This document shows, one piece after another, positions 52,441 to 62,000 of a DNA stretch of 64,000 nt; the stretch's first letter is position 1; the number at the start of each line of letters is the position of its first letter. The stretch is from the NCBI RefSeq assembly GCF_900104525.1, contig NZ_LT629711.1, forward strand, positions 3,224,001 through 3,288,000, in the 5' to 3' direction. The notes under the pieces were generated by a model. That model ran no database searches and had not been told where the DNA came from. It saw nothing but the letters and a program-made list of their open reading frames with translations. Source of the stretch: Pedococcus dokdonensis (GTDB lineage Bacteria; Actinomycetota; Actinomycetes; Actinomycetales; Dermatophilaceae). Position numbers and translations under genes: made by a program.

Positions 52441-53160
52441 ATGACGATGACTATCGAGACTGCCGACTCCGCCGCTGTGAGCGGGGGACGAGGCACGCCA
52501 CCGGTGCGCCGGCGTCGATCCAAGCGCGGCGCCGACGGAGGCCAGACGTCCGTGACGCCGGCGCCGAAGCTCCGTCGTCGACCGGTGTTGGTCGCCGCGT
52601 CGCTTGCAGCCGTCATCCTCGGCGCACTGCTGGGGGCATGGACGTGGTCGTCGACGAGCAACACCCACGAGGTGGTGGCGCTGCGCCAAACCGTCACCCG
52701 CGGGGAGACGATCACCCAGGGCGACCTGATGACGGTCCAAGTCGGGGTGGATCCCGCCCTGAGGACGCTTCCGAGCGACCGCCTGGGGAGCCTCGTGGGC
52801 CAGCGCGCGGCGATGGACATGGCTGCCGGCAGCCTGGTCACGGCTGCGGACGTGACCACCTCGGTCCTGCCTGGGAAGGGCTGGTCGGTCGTGGGGGTCG
52901 CGTTGCCGCCCTCGCTGATGCCGGGAGAGACGTTGCTGGCCGGCGATCAGGTGCGCATCGTGGCGACCCCGGGTCAACAGGGCGACGTGGGTCAGGAGCC
53001 CCCTGAGGCCATCTCCGCGACCGTGGTGGGGCTCTACCCGAACGGCGAGAACGGGCAGACGGTGGTCTCCGTCGAGGTGCCGCAGGAGCAGGCCGCCGAG
53101 CTGGCGGCTCGGGCGGCGACCGGCAAGGTGGCGCTGGTCCTGGACAGCCGGGAGCGCTGA
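52441..53160 (+). CDS. SAF-domain pilus assembly protein (CpaB/RcpC-like)
   Basis: 239 residues from ATG 52441. Basic cytosolic tail, one membrane helix (RRPVLVAASLAAVILGALLGAW in pieces, residues ~42-65) and a SAF domain (VVALRQTVTRGETITQGDLM, LVGQRAAMDMAAGSLVTAAD). CpaB/RcpC proteins help assemble the Flp pilus channel. Fits the Tad context exactly and precedes the TadZ-like gene by 3 bases. Confidence 0.88.
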   Translation: MTMTIETADSAAVSGGRGTPPVRRRRSKRGADGGQTSVTPAPKLRRRPVLVAASLAAVILGALLGAWTWSSTSNTHEVVALRQTVTRGETITQGDLMTVQVGVDPALRTLPSDRLGSLVGQRAAMDMAAGSLVTAADVTTSVLPGKGWSVVGVALPPSLMPGETLLAGDQVRIVATPGQQGDVGQEPPEAISATVVGLYPNGENGQTVVSVEVPQEQAAELAARAATGKVALVLDSRER

Positions 53161-53163
53161 GCC

Positions 53164-53964
53164 ATGGCTCTGATCGTGCTGTTCTCCGCCTCGGGGTCGC
53201 CTGGGGTCACCGCCTCGGCCCTGGGGCTGGCCCTGACATGGTCGCGGCCGGTGCTGCTGGTCGAAGGTGACCCGACGGGTGGGTCGGCTGTTTTCGCCGG
53301 CTACCTGCGTGCCGAGTCGGCGCCGACGAACTCGCTGATCGATCTGGCGCTGGCGCAGCGACACGGGCAGCTGAGCGAGGCGATCGCCGAGTCCACGGTG
53401 CGGATGCCGGGCCCGCCCGACTCGGCGGTCTCCCTGCTGCCGGGCACCCGCGCGCACGGGCAGGCGCGCAGTCTGCTGCCGTTATGGGAGACCCTGGCCG
53501 CGGAGCTGAAGGCACTGGAGGCCACGGGTCAGGACGTCATCGTCGACGCGGGTCGGCTCGGCCTGGCCGGGAGCCCGGAACCTCTGATCTACGCGGCCGA
53601 TCTGGCCCTGATGGTGACCCGGACCGACCTGGTGTCCCTGTCCGCGGCCCGGTCGTGGGCGCAGACCCTACGAACCGAGTTTGAAGGAGTCGGCGGGATG
53701 TCGTCGCTGGGATTGCTGCTCGTGGGGCAGGGGGAGCCCTACTCCGCCCGCGACGTCCAGAAGGTCCTGCAGATCCCGGTGATCGCCTCCCTGGCCCAAG
53801 ACGTCGCGGGCGCCGACGTGTTCGCCAAGGGCGCCAAGGCCCCGCGCCGATTCGACTCCTCCCGCCTCGTCCGCAGCCTCACCGCCGCGCGGACCTCGAT
53901 CCAGTCCGCGGTGACCACCAACCGCGGCCAGCTCGCCGCGCAGTTCGTCGGGGGGACAGCATGA
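53164..53964 (+). CDS. TadZ/CpaE-like ParA-type ATPase, degenerate Walker A
   Basis: 266 residues from ATG 53164. ParA/MinD-like fold: FSASGSPGVTASALGLALTW at the position of the deviant Walker A, VLLVEGDPTGG, VIVDAGRLG (Walker B-like) and LGLLLVGQGEPYSARDV. The Lys residues of a KGGxGKT loop are missing, so ATP hydrolysis may be lost, as in several TadZ proteins that only position the pilus at a cell site. Ends in an ATGA overlap with tadA. Confidence 0.82.
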   Translation: MALIVLFSASGSPGVTASALGLALTWSRPVLLVEGDPTGGSAVFAGYLRAESAPTNSLIDLALAQRHGQLSEAIAESTVRMPGPPDSAVSLLPGTRAHGQARSLLPLWETLAAELKALEATGQDVIVDAGRLGLAGSPEPLIYAADLALMVTRTDLVSLSAARSWAQTLRTEFEGVGGMSSLGLLLVGQGEPYSARDVQKVLQIPVIASLAQDVAGADVFAKGAKAPRRFDSSRLVRSLTAARTSIQSAVTTNRGQLAAQFVGGTA

Positions 53965-55553
53965 CGAACAACAACACCACGGCGGGCCGCGAGCCGGGCA
54001 CCCACCCCACGGACCCGGCATCCCTGCCGTTGTTCGCCGCGCCATCGCCGAACCGCGGGACCGCCGCCAGCCCGGGCAGGGTGCGCGGATCGTTCTCGAT
54101 GTCACCATCGGCCGACCCGGCACCGACCGTGTCGCGCCCGCTGACCCCGGCGGTGCCCGACGGCGACCTGGACATCCCCCGGAGCTACGTGCCCAGGATC
54201 TATCGGCACGGCGCCGACATTGACTGGTGCCTGGTCACGGCGCTGCGGGGACAGGCCTCTGACCGTCTCAGTGCCGCCCTCGGGGACGATCGGGGCCACC
54301 TGAGCTCGGCCGCGCAGAGAGAGCAGGGCCGCGCGATCATCCTCGAGCTGCTCAACAACGAGCACGACGAGCGGGTCAGCGCCGGCCAGGATGCGTGGAA
54401 CACCGCCGAACAGGACGCCTTGGCCAAGGCCGTCGACGACTCCCTGTTCGGGCTCGGGCGACTGCAACCACTGGTGGACGACCACCGGGTCGAGAACATC
54501 CTGATCTTCGGCTGCGACTCGGTGTTCCTCGAGCTCACCGACGGCCGCCTGATCCCCGGGCCACCCGTGGCCGACTCGGACCAGGAGCTGATCGACTTCC
54601 TGGTCTTCCTGGCCTCCCGGTCGGAGGTCAACCCGCGGCCGTTCTCGGAGGGGCAGCCGCGCCTGCATCTGCGTCTGGACGGCGGCGCACGGCTGGCCGC
54701 GGCGGCATGGGTCACGCCGCGCCCCTCGGTGGTCATCCGGCGGCACCGGCTGCGCAGGGTCACCCTGGCCGACCTGGTCGACCGCGGGACGCTCACGGAG
54801 CTGGCGGCGTCGTTCTTGTCCGCGGCCGTGAAGTCCCGCAGCAGCATCGTGGTGTCCGGCGCCCAGGGAGCAGGCAAGACCACCCTGGTCAGGGCATTGT
54901 GTGCGGAGATCCCCCAGCACGAGATCATCGGCACCTTCGAGACCGAGTACGAGCTTCACCTGCATGAGCTCAAGGACCAGCACCCGTATGTCTTTCCGTG
55001 GGAGGCGCGTCCCGGCTCGGGCGAGCGGGCCGCCGACGGTAGCCAGGCCGGCGAGTTCACCCTGAGCCAAGCCATGTTCGACAGCTTCCGGTTCGACCTC
55101 TCCCGTCAGATCGTGGGTGAGGTTCGAGGACCGGAGGTTCTGGCCATGCTCAAGGCCATGGAGTCTGGCGCGGGTTCGATCTCCACCACCCACGCCAAGA
55201 ATGCGGAAGGAGCGATCGGCAAGCTGGTGACGTGCGCCATGGAGGCCGGGCCGCACATCACCCACGACTACGCCGTGCGGGCGATTGCGGCCAGCATCGA
55301 CATCATCGTGCACGTCCACCTGGAGACCACCCCGCTGGCCGACGGCACCGCGCAACGCTCCCGCTGGGTCACCGAGATCCTCACGCTGACCCCCGGAGAG
55401 CGTGAGAAGGGGTACGCCGTCCAGCGGGTCTTCCTCGCACCGCCCGGCAGCCGGCAGGCCGAGCCTGCGGTCCTGCCCGATGAGTACCGCGAGCTCGCCG
55501 CGTGGGGATTCGCCCTCGAGGAGTTCTACGGGCACAGTGAGGCCGCATCATGA
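53961..55553 (+). CDS. tadA: Tad secretion ATPase TadA/CpaF
   Basis: 530 residues from ATG 53961. N-terminal helical region, then the GspE-type core: Walker A SGAQGAGKTTL near residue 300, Asp box with FETEYELHL, Walker B-like QIVGEVRGPEVLAMLKAM and the His box TTHAKNAEGAIGKL. Powers assembly of Flp pili from the cytosol. Overlaps tadB by 4 bases. Confidence 0.93.
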   Translation: MTNNNTTAGREPGTHPTDPASLPLFAAPSPNRGTAASPGRVRGSFSMSPSADPAPTVSRPLTPAVPDGDLDIPRSYVPRIYRHGADIDWCLVTALRGQASDRLSAALGDDRGHLSSAAQREQGRAIILELLNNEHDERVSAGQDAWNTAEQDALAKAVDDSLFGLGRLQPLVDDHRVENILIFGCDSVFLELTDGRLIPGPPVADSDQELIDFLVFLASRSEVNPRPFSEGQPRLHLRLDGGARLAAAAWVTPRPSVVIRRHRLRRVTLADLVDRGTLTELAASFLSAAVKSRSSIVVSGAQGAGKTTLVRALCAEIPQHEIIGTFETEYELHLHELKDQHPYVFPWEARPGSGERAADGSQAGEFTLSQAMFDSFRFDLSRQIVGEVRGPEVLAMLKAMESGAGSISTTHAKNAEGAIGKLVTCAMEAGPHITHDYAVRAIAASIDIIVHVHLETTPLADGTAQRSRWVTEILTLTPGEREKGYAVQRVFLAPPGSRQAEPAVLPDEYRELAAWGFALEEFYGHSEAAS

Positions 55554-56428
55554 CCCCGCTGGTACCGGCCGTGGCCGGGGCGCTGATCGTCGCCGGTCTG
55601 CTGGGCACGGTCGCTGGGCTGCGGCCCCACCCGGCTCCGGCCCCGGCGCTCGCGCGCAGTGCCATCGGCAAAGGAGCCGCCCTGGGGCGGCTCGCGGCGC
55701 TGGGCCGGCGCACCCGCCTGCTGCTGGCCGCAGGCGCCGCGGTGGGCGTCACGGTAGCGGTGCTGACCGGCTGGATCATCGCGATCCCGCTCGTGCCTGC
55801 GGCGGCCGCAGGCGTGCCCGTGCTGCTGTCCGTCCCACCCTCGGCGAGCAAGATCGACCGGTTGGAGGCGATGGAGGAGTGGACCCGTTCCCTGGCGGGC
55901 ATCCTCACCGCTGGCGTCGGCCTCGAGCAGGCACTGATCTCCACCCTGCGCTCAACTCCTGAGGCGATCCGGCCAGAGGTCACGCGCCTGGCGTCCCGGC
56001 TCCGTGCCCGCTGGGCCACCGAAGACGCCCTGCGCGCCTTCGCCGACGAGCTCGACGACGCGACAGGTGACCTGATCGCCGGCAACCTCATCTTGGCGGC
56101 CCGGCGCCGAGGGGCTGGGGTGGCCAGCGTCCTGGAAGCACTTGCCGAGTCCACCGCGGCGGACGTCGCCGCCAGGCGAGAGATCGAGTCGGACCGGGCC
56201 AAGCCACGGTCGACCGCGCGCTGGGTCACCCTGATCACGATCTCGGTCCTCGGGGTTCTGGCGTTGACCGGTGACTACGTCCGCCCCTACGGGTCACCGA
56301 TCGGACAGCTGCTGCTGGTGCTGTTGCTCGGCCTGTACGTGGCGACGCTGCTGTGGATGCGCACGATGTCGAGCGGCAAACCGCTGCCCCGGTTCATCGG
56401 GTCCGCCGCCAGGCAGGCAGCCCGATGA
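55550..56428 (+). CDS. tadB: Tad inner-membrane platform protein TadB
   Basis: 292 residues from ATG 55550. T2SSF fold: membrane helices near residues 1-20, 60-95, 225-275, and the cytosolic T2SSF domain with WTRSLAGILTAGVGLEQAL and GDLIAGNLILAARRRGAGV. Pairs with the TadC-like protein as the pilus base. ATGA overlaps on both sides. Confidence 0.9.
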   Translation: MTPLVPAVAGALIVAGLLGTVAGLRPHPAPAPALARSAIGKGAALGRLAALGRRTRLLLAAGAAVGVTVAVLTGWIIAIPLVPAAAAGVPVLLSVPPSASKIDRLEAMEEWTRSLAGILTAGVGLEQALISTLRSTPEAIRPEVTRLASRLRARWATEDALRAFADELDDATGDLIAGNLILAARRRGAGVASVLEALAESTAADVAARREIESDRAKPRSTARWVTLITISVLGVLALTGDYVRPYGSPIGQLLLVLLLGLYVATLLWMRTMSSGKPLPRFIGSAARQAAR

Positions 56429-57339
56429 TGGCCACCGGTCTGCAGCTGGCGCTGACCGCCGGCGCCCTGATCGGTCTCGGGGTGGCGTTGCTGGTCTGGC
56501 GTCTGACTCCCGCGGACCCCGATCTGGGCGACGCGCTAGGGCGGTTGTCACCCGAGCACGCCAAGCGGCGCGCCGTCGAGGCGATGCACCCGGCCGGCGA
56601 CACCCGCGAACGGTTGGGCGTCTGGGGGATGAAGACCCTGCCGGCCGGCACCTGGGGCACCGTCCCGGTCCAGGAGCTGGCGATCCTGCGGACCCCGGTC
56701 AGCCGCTACTACGGCGAGAAGGTCATGTTCGCCCTGCTCGGGCTGGCCATCCCGCCACTGCTGAGCACCTTCTTCACCCTCCTCGGGGCGCGCCTGCCCG
56801 TCGTCATCCCCGTCGTCGCGACGGTCGGCCTGGCCGCGGTCATGTTCTTCCTGCCCAACTACAACGTCCGCGACGACGCGAAGAAGGCACGGGCCGAGTT
56901 CAGCCGCGCTCTCGGCGCGTACATCGACTTCGTGGCGCTCGAGCGCAACTCCGGCGCAGGCCCCCGCCAGGCCATGGAGGTAGCCGCCGGTGTGGGCGAC
57001 TCTTGGGTGTTCCGCCGCCTCGGTGAGGAGCTCGCCCGCACCCGGTGGTCCGGGCTGACCCCATGGGATGCCCTGCACGCTCTGGCCCTCGAGCTGGGGC
57101 TGCCCGAGCTCGACGACCTCGCCGACATCATGCGCCTGTCCGGGGAGGAGGGCGCCCAGATCTACCGGAGCCTGCGCGCGCGCTCCGCAGGGATGCGCAG
57201 CGCGATGCTCGCCACCGAGAAGGCCAGGGCCAACGAGGTCGGCGAAAAGATGTCCATCCCGATGAGCCTGCTGGGGGTGATCTTCTTGGCCATCCTCGTC
57301 GCACCGGCCCTGCTGCGCGTGATCGCAGGCAGCCCCTGA
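56425..57339 (+). CDS. tadC: Tad inner-membrane platform protein TadC
   Basis: 304 residues from ATG 56425 inside the tadB stop. Membrane helices at both ends and around residue 110; T2SSF domain with FSRALGAYIDFVALERNSG, LPELDDLADIMRLSGEEGAQ and the C-terminal MSIPMSLLGVIFLAILVAPAL. Second platform protein of the Flp pilus motor. Confidence 0.9.
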   Translation: MMATGLQLALTAGALIGLGVALLVWRLTPADPDLGDALGRLSPEHAKRRAVEAMHPAGDTRERLGVWGMKTLPAGTWGTVPVQELAILRTPVSRYYGEKVMFALLGLAIPPLLSTFFTLLGARLPVVIPVVATVGLAAVMFFLPNYNVRDDAKKARAEFSRALGAYIDFVALERNSGAGPRQAMEVAAGVGDSWVFRRLGEELARTRWSGLTPWDALHALALELGLPELDDLADIMRLSGEEGAQIYRSLRARSAGMRSAMLATEKARANEVGEKMSIPMSLLGVIFLAILVAPALLRVIAGSP

Positions 57340-57435
57340 CCACCTCACCCACCGGCCAGAACCCACGCAACGAGCCAACCTCCGGGCGCCGGGCCCCGAC
57401 CAACACCAACCGACCAACCAAGGGGGGAGAACCCC

Positions 57436-57636
57436 ATGTACTACCTCGCAGCAACACTGCACACCCTCGGCATCGCCTTGCGCGACACCGCCATCCGCAA
57501 GGCCACCAAGGACCCCGAGCGCGGCTCGGTGACGATCGAGAACGTCATCTGGGCGGTGGCCGTCATCGCCATCGTCGGGATCGTCGTCCTGGCGATCACG
57601 AACTATGTGCGCACCAAGGCCGCAGAGATCAAGTAG
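57436..57636 (+). CDS. Flp-type pilin
   Basis: 66 residues from ATG 57436, preceded by AGGGGGGAG. The leader ends at the class III cleavage motif RGSVTIE: Gly at -1 and Glu at +5, followed by a single hydrophobic helix (NVIWAVAVIAIVGIVVLAI). This is the likely main pilus subunit. It needs a prepilin peptidase, which is not encoded in the visible operon. Confidence 0.88.
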   Translation: MYYLAATLHTLGIALRDTAIRKATKDPERGSVTIENVIWAVAVIAIVGIVVLAITNYVRTKAAEIK

Positions 57637-57642
57637 CCGACT

Positions 57643-58062
57643 GTGCACCGGCCCCGCAGGTTCTCGTTCCGTGACCGCCGTCCGGCGGTCAATGGACACG
57701 ACCGTGGATCGACCTCGATCCAGATGGTGCTGCTGATGCCGGCGCTGTTCGCGGTGATGTTCCTCGGCATGCAAGGTGCCCTCTTCTACCACGCGCGGAC
57801 CGTCGCCCTGGCCGCCGCGCAAGAGGGCGTCCGGACCGCGGCTGGACTGGGCGGGTCCGGCGCGGCTGGCGCCCACGACGCCTACGCCTTCGTCACCGCC
57901 GCGGGTGGTGACGACGTGCTGACAGCACCCCAAGTCCGCAGCTCACGCAGCACCACCAACGCCACCGTGACCGTCACCGGACGCTCGCTGAGCGTGATCC
58001 CCGGGTGGGCACCCACGGTCACCCAAAGCGCCAGCGCCCCCGTCGAGAGGATCACCCAGTGA
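57643..58062 (+). CDS. TadE-like minor pilin
   Basis: 139 residues from GTG 57643, 6 bases after the pilin stop. Basic leader, then GSTSIQMVLLMPALFAVMFLG, where Gln replaces the usual Glu at +5, and a soluble part with AAAQEGVRTAAGL. TadE-like pseudopilins form the tip or base of Flp pili. It overlaps the following gene by 4 bases. Confidence 0.8.
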   Translation: MHRPRRFSFRDRRPAVNGHDRGSTSIQMVLLMPALFAVMFLGMQGALFYHARTVALAAAQEGVRTAAGLGGSGAAGAHDAYAFVTAAGGDDVLTAPQVRSSRSTTNATVTVTGRSLSVIPGWAPTVTQSASAPVERITQ

Positions 58063-58511
58063 GCCGCACACGGCGCCGGCCGCACCTTGGGGCCGCGGAG
58101 CGCGAGCGAGGATCGGCCGTCATCGAGGCCGCCATCGGAGTGCCGGCCTTCATGCTATTCGTCGGGCTCATCGTGTTCGCCGGCCGGGTCGCCGTCGCCA
58201 ACCAGGCCGTGGGATCGGCGGCCGCCGAAGCCGCCCGATCCGCCTCGATCTCGCGGACACAGGCCCAGGCCGCGGACACGGCCAGGGCCGCGGCCACACA
58301 GGCCCTGAGCAACCAGAACGTCAACTGCCTGCGGATGACCATCAGCGTCGACACCAGCGGCTTCGGTTCGCCCGTCGGCACCCCGGCCAGCGTGCGGGCC
58401 ACCGTCACCTGCGTGGTCAACCTCTCCGACCTAGCCGTACCCGGAGTCCCCGGCACCCGAACCGTGTCAGCGAGCATGTCCTCGCCGCTGGACACCTACC
58501 GAGAGCGGTGA
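58059..58511 (+). CDS. TadE-family minor pilin
   Basis: 150 residues from GTG 58059 in a GTGA overlap. Leader ending RGSAVIEAAIGVPAFML with Glu at +5 and a hydrophobic helix; the outside part starts AVGSAAAEAARSASISRTQA and carries two cysteines (NCLRM, VTCVVN). Second TadE-type pseudopilin. Confidence 0.84.
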   Translation: MSRTRRRPHLGAAERERGSAVIEAAIGVPAFMLFVGLIVFAGRVAVANQAVGSAAAEAARSASISRTQAQAADTARAAATQALSNQNVNCLRMTISVDTSGFGSPVGTPASVRATVTCVVNLSDLAVPGVPGTRTVSASMSSPLDTYRER

Positions 58512-58515
58512 GGAG

Positions 58516-59019
58516 ATGCACGACACCAACGCCCAGCTCGTCAGCTCGACCAGCCGTCTTGGTGGCGGGCTGCGCGGCTTCCTCGGCCGCGGCCGCCGCG
58601 TCGCCGTCGCGTCCGAGCGCGGCTCCATCACCCTCTGGATCGTGACCACCGGCTTCGTCATGATCGTGCTGGTCGGCATGGTCGTGGACCTGGGTGGCCA
58701 GGTGTACGCACAACAGCACGCCAGAGACGTCGCCCGTCAGGCAGCCCGAGTCGGCGGCCAGCAACTCCAGGCCGCACCGGCCATCCGCGGTGAAGGCGCC
58801 ATCGCGGACACCTCCCGAGCAGTCCAGGCCGCCCGCACCTACCTCGCCGCCGGCGACGTCGCCGGCGCCGCCCGGGTCACCGGCGGCGACACCATCGAGG
58901 TCACCACCAGCGCGGTCTACACCACCAAGTTCCTGTCCATCATCGGGATCAACCACCTCACCGTCACCGGCCAAGGGCAGGCAACCATCACCAGAGCACT
59001 GCAAGGGGTGCAGCGATGA
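58516..59019 (+). CDS. TadG-related pilus assembly protein
   Basis: 167 residues from ATG 58516. N-terminal ERGSITLWIVTTGFVMIVLV with a membrane helix, and AQQHARDVARQAARVGGQQL directly outside, as in TadG-type Flp accessory proteins (the von Willebrand part of larger TadG is absent). Overlaps the LysM-BTAD gene by 4 bases. Confidence 0.82.
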   Translation: MHDTNAQLVSSTSRLGGGLRGFLGRGRRVAVASERGSITLWIVTTGFVMIVLVGMVVDLGGQVYAQQHARDVARQAARVGGQQLQAAPAIRGEGAIADTSRAVQAARTYLAAGDVAGAARVTGGDTIEVTTSAVYTTKFLSIIGINHLTVTGQGQATITRALQGVQR

Positions 59020-62000
59020 CACTACGAACCCGGCTCACCGGACTGATCGCAGCCCTGACCATCGTGGCCATCGTGATCGCCCTGCCGATCACCCTCCTCG
59101 CTGTCGGCGCCAACCCGCTACCCGACACCTGGCCCACACTCGACCAGGCCCGGACCGCCCTGACCAGCCCGGACGACGGCACCCTGGCACTGGGTGCGCT
59201 CAGGGTTCTGGGGTGGGCGGCATGGCTGTTCCTCACCGGGTCCATCGCGCTGGAGATCCTGGCCCGGGCACGCGGCGTCCGCGCGCCGCGGCTGCCGGGC
59301 CTGCACGCGCCCCAGGCGGCAGCTGCGGGCCTGGTCGGCGCCGCGATCCTGCTGTTCGTGACCGCCCCCCTGACCGGCACCCCCGCCCAAGCCGCCCCCA
59401 TGACGACGCACGTGACGACCCAGACCGTCACCAACGCGGCCGCCCGCGCAGCCACCCCCGTCACCGGCGCCGATCAGGGCAGCCCCACACCGGAGCCCGC
59501 GCGCGCCACACCCAGTCACACCCATGCCACGACGGCGCGGCCCGATCCGGCGACCGTGGAGCACGTCGTCGAGCGCGGCGAAACGCTCTGGTCCCTCGCG
59601 GAGCGGTACCTGGGGGCGGGAATCCGCTACACCGAACTGGCGGACCTGAACCGTGACGTCCTGGGACCGAACCCGGGATTCCTCACCGTCGGGCAGGTCC
59701 TCCAGGTGCCCACCGGAGAGTCGTCCACCGGCGCCCAATCAGATACACAGATGGCGGGACACGTGGTGACTGTCCGCCGCGGCGATACCCTGTCGCAGAT
59801 CGCGCAGGAGCAGCTCGGGAACGGCGACAAGTACCCCGAGATCTTCGAGGCATCCAAGGACGCCGTGCAGCCCGACGGTCGACACCTGAGCGACCCCGAC
59901 CTGATCCTGCCCGGCTGGAAGCTGTCCATCCCGGCCATGAAGGCAGCCGCCTCAGAGACGCCCGGCCCGCACCGCGAGCAGACCGGCACCGAGCACCCCC
60001 GACCCGGATCCTCCGAGCCGGCCGCCCCAGCCCAGCCGACCCCGCGGGCAGCTGCCCCACAGGCGGCACCGGAGTCGCCGACCACGCCACGGGCGGACGC
60101 GCCGACAGTCCAGCAACCAGAGCCCACCCCCGCGGCCACCAGCGGTGACACCCACGACGACGCTGACCCCCGGCATGGGGCGTGGATGCTGGCCGGTCTG
60201 ACCGGTGGGGGAGCGATGCTGGCCGGCGCCATGTTGCTGGCACTGCGCGGCCGCCGCAAAGCCCAGTTCCGGGCCCGACGCCCGGGGCGCACCATCGCCG
60301 CCCCTGAGCCGCTGCTCGCACCCGTGGAGAAGACACTCACCGCGGCCGGCGGCCCGGCGAGCGTCGACGTCGAGGTCATGGACGAGGCCCTGCGACGCCT
60401 CGCCGCGGCGACTGCCGCCTCGACCGCGCCCATGCCGGAGCTGGCCGCCGTGGAGCTGGCCCAGCGTGCCCTGACCTTGCACCTTTCGACCCCCACCACA
60501 CTGGAAGGACCCTGGGTCGGGAGCGCCGACCAGCTGCACTGGACCCTGCCCGCCGGGGCCGACCTGCGCGACATCGGTCCGCTCACCCCCGACCAGCCCG
60601 CCCCGTACCCGTTGCTGGTCACCATCGGTGCCGGCGACGACGGCAGCGTGTGGATGCTCAACATCGAGGACCTTGACCTGAGCATCACCGGGGACGCCAC
60701 GTTCGGGCGCGACTTCGCCCGGTACCTGGCCGCCGAGATCGCCTGCAACCCCTGGTCGCACGGGGTCCGCGTCGACCTGGTCGGCGTCGCACACGAGGTC
60801 GCGGACATGAACACCGACCGCATTCGCGTCCACACCGGCGGTGAACCGGATCCGGCGGCGGAGGCCCTGGCCGACGCCATCACCATGATCGACCGCAGCG
60901 CCGAAGCCGACGCCGACATCGCCACCGCCCGGGCACGCCAAGACGGCGCCGACGCTTGGCCGGCGCGGCTCCTGTTGGTCGACGCGAATGAGGGGATCGA
61001 AGCCTCACCCGGTGAGTCCGCGGCACGTGAGCTGCCACCAGCCCTGGAGCAGCTGCTTCAGACCGTCTACCGGCACCCCGGTCAGACAGGCACATGCGTG
61101 GTCGTCCGCGGCGAGCGGGAGGGCACCCCGGGCCTGGTCCTGCGCGTCACCGGCAACGGCCGGGTTAGCCTCCCTCATGCGGGCCTCGACCTGATTGCCG
61201 TCGGCTTGACCAGGGATGAAGCCCAAGGCTGCGCCGCCCTCCTGGCGCAGAGCGAGGACCTGTCCGACGCACCCGTGCCCGTCGACCAGCACGCCCGCGA
61301 CGGGTGGCGGGCCTGGTCGGACGAGGCCGGAGCATTGCGTGAAGAACACACCACCGCGCGACACGCCCCGGCCGACGAGGACGCCCGGGCGGGCTCGCTC
61401 CTGCAGCACGACGACCAGGACTATCTGCGCAAGGGCGCCACCACGCGCGACGACCTCGAGACCCTCGCGCCCAAGGTGCCGCAGCGGGTGCGCGACGCCG
61501 TGGCCGACGCTGACCCCACCTTGGGTGACGACCTGGCGATGTGGTGGTCCCAGGACTGCCCCCTGCCCAGGCTGACCCTGCTCGGACCGGTCGCCGCCCG
61601 GACCCGCGGCACCCCGGTCACCAAGCGCAAGCCGTACTACACCGAGATGCTCGCCTACCTGGCCACCCGAGCACACGGGGCGACCCCGGAAGAGCTGGCC
61701 GACGCCTTCAGCATCACGCCGGCCAAGGCCCGGGACTATGTCCGCATCGTCCGCGACTGGCTCGGCACGAACCCGCGAACCGGGCAGGCCCACCTGCCCG
61801 ACGCACGGAAGGCGCCAGCGGCGATCGCCAGAGGTGTCGGCGTGTACGAGGTTCTCGACCTGCTCGTTGACGCGGACCTCTTCCGCAGGCTCCGCGTTCG
61901 GGGCGAGTCGCGCGGACCGGACGGCGTCGACGACCTCCGCAAGGCACTTCGACTGGTCCAGGGCCGGCCCTTCGATCGGCTCCGCGACGGCGGATGGTCT

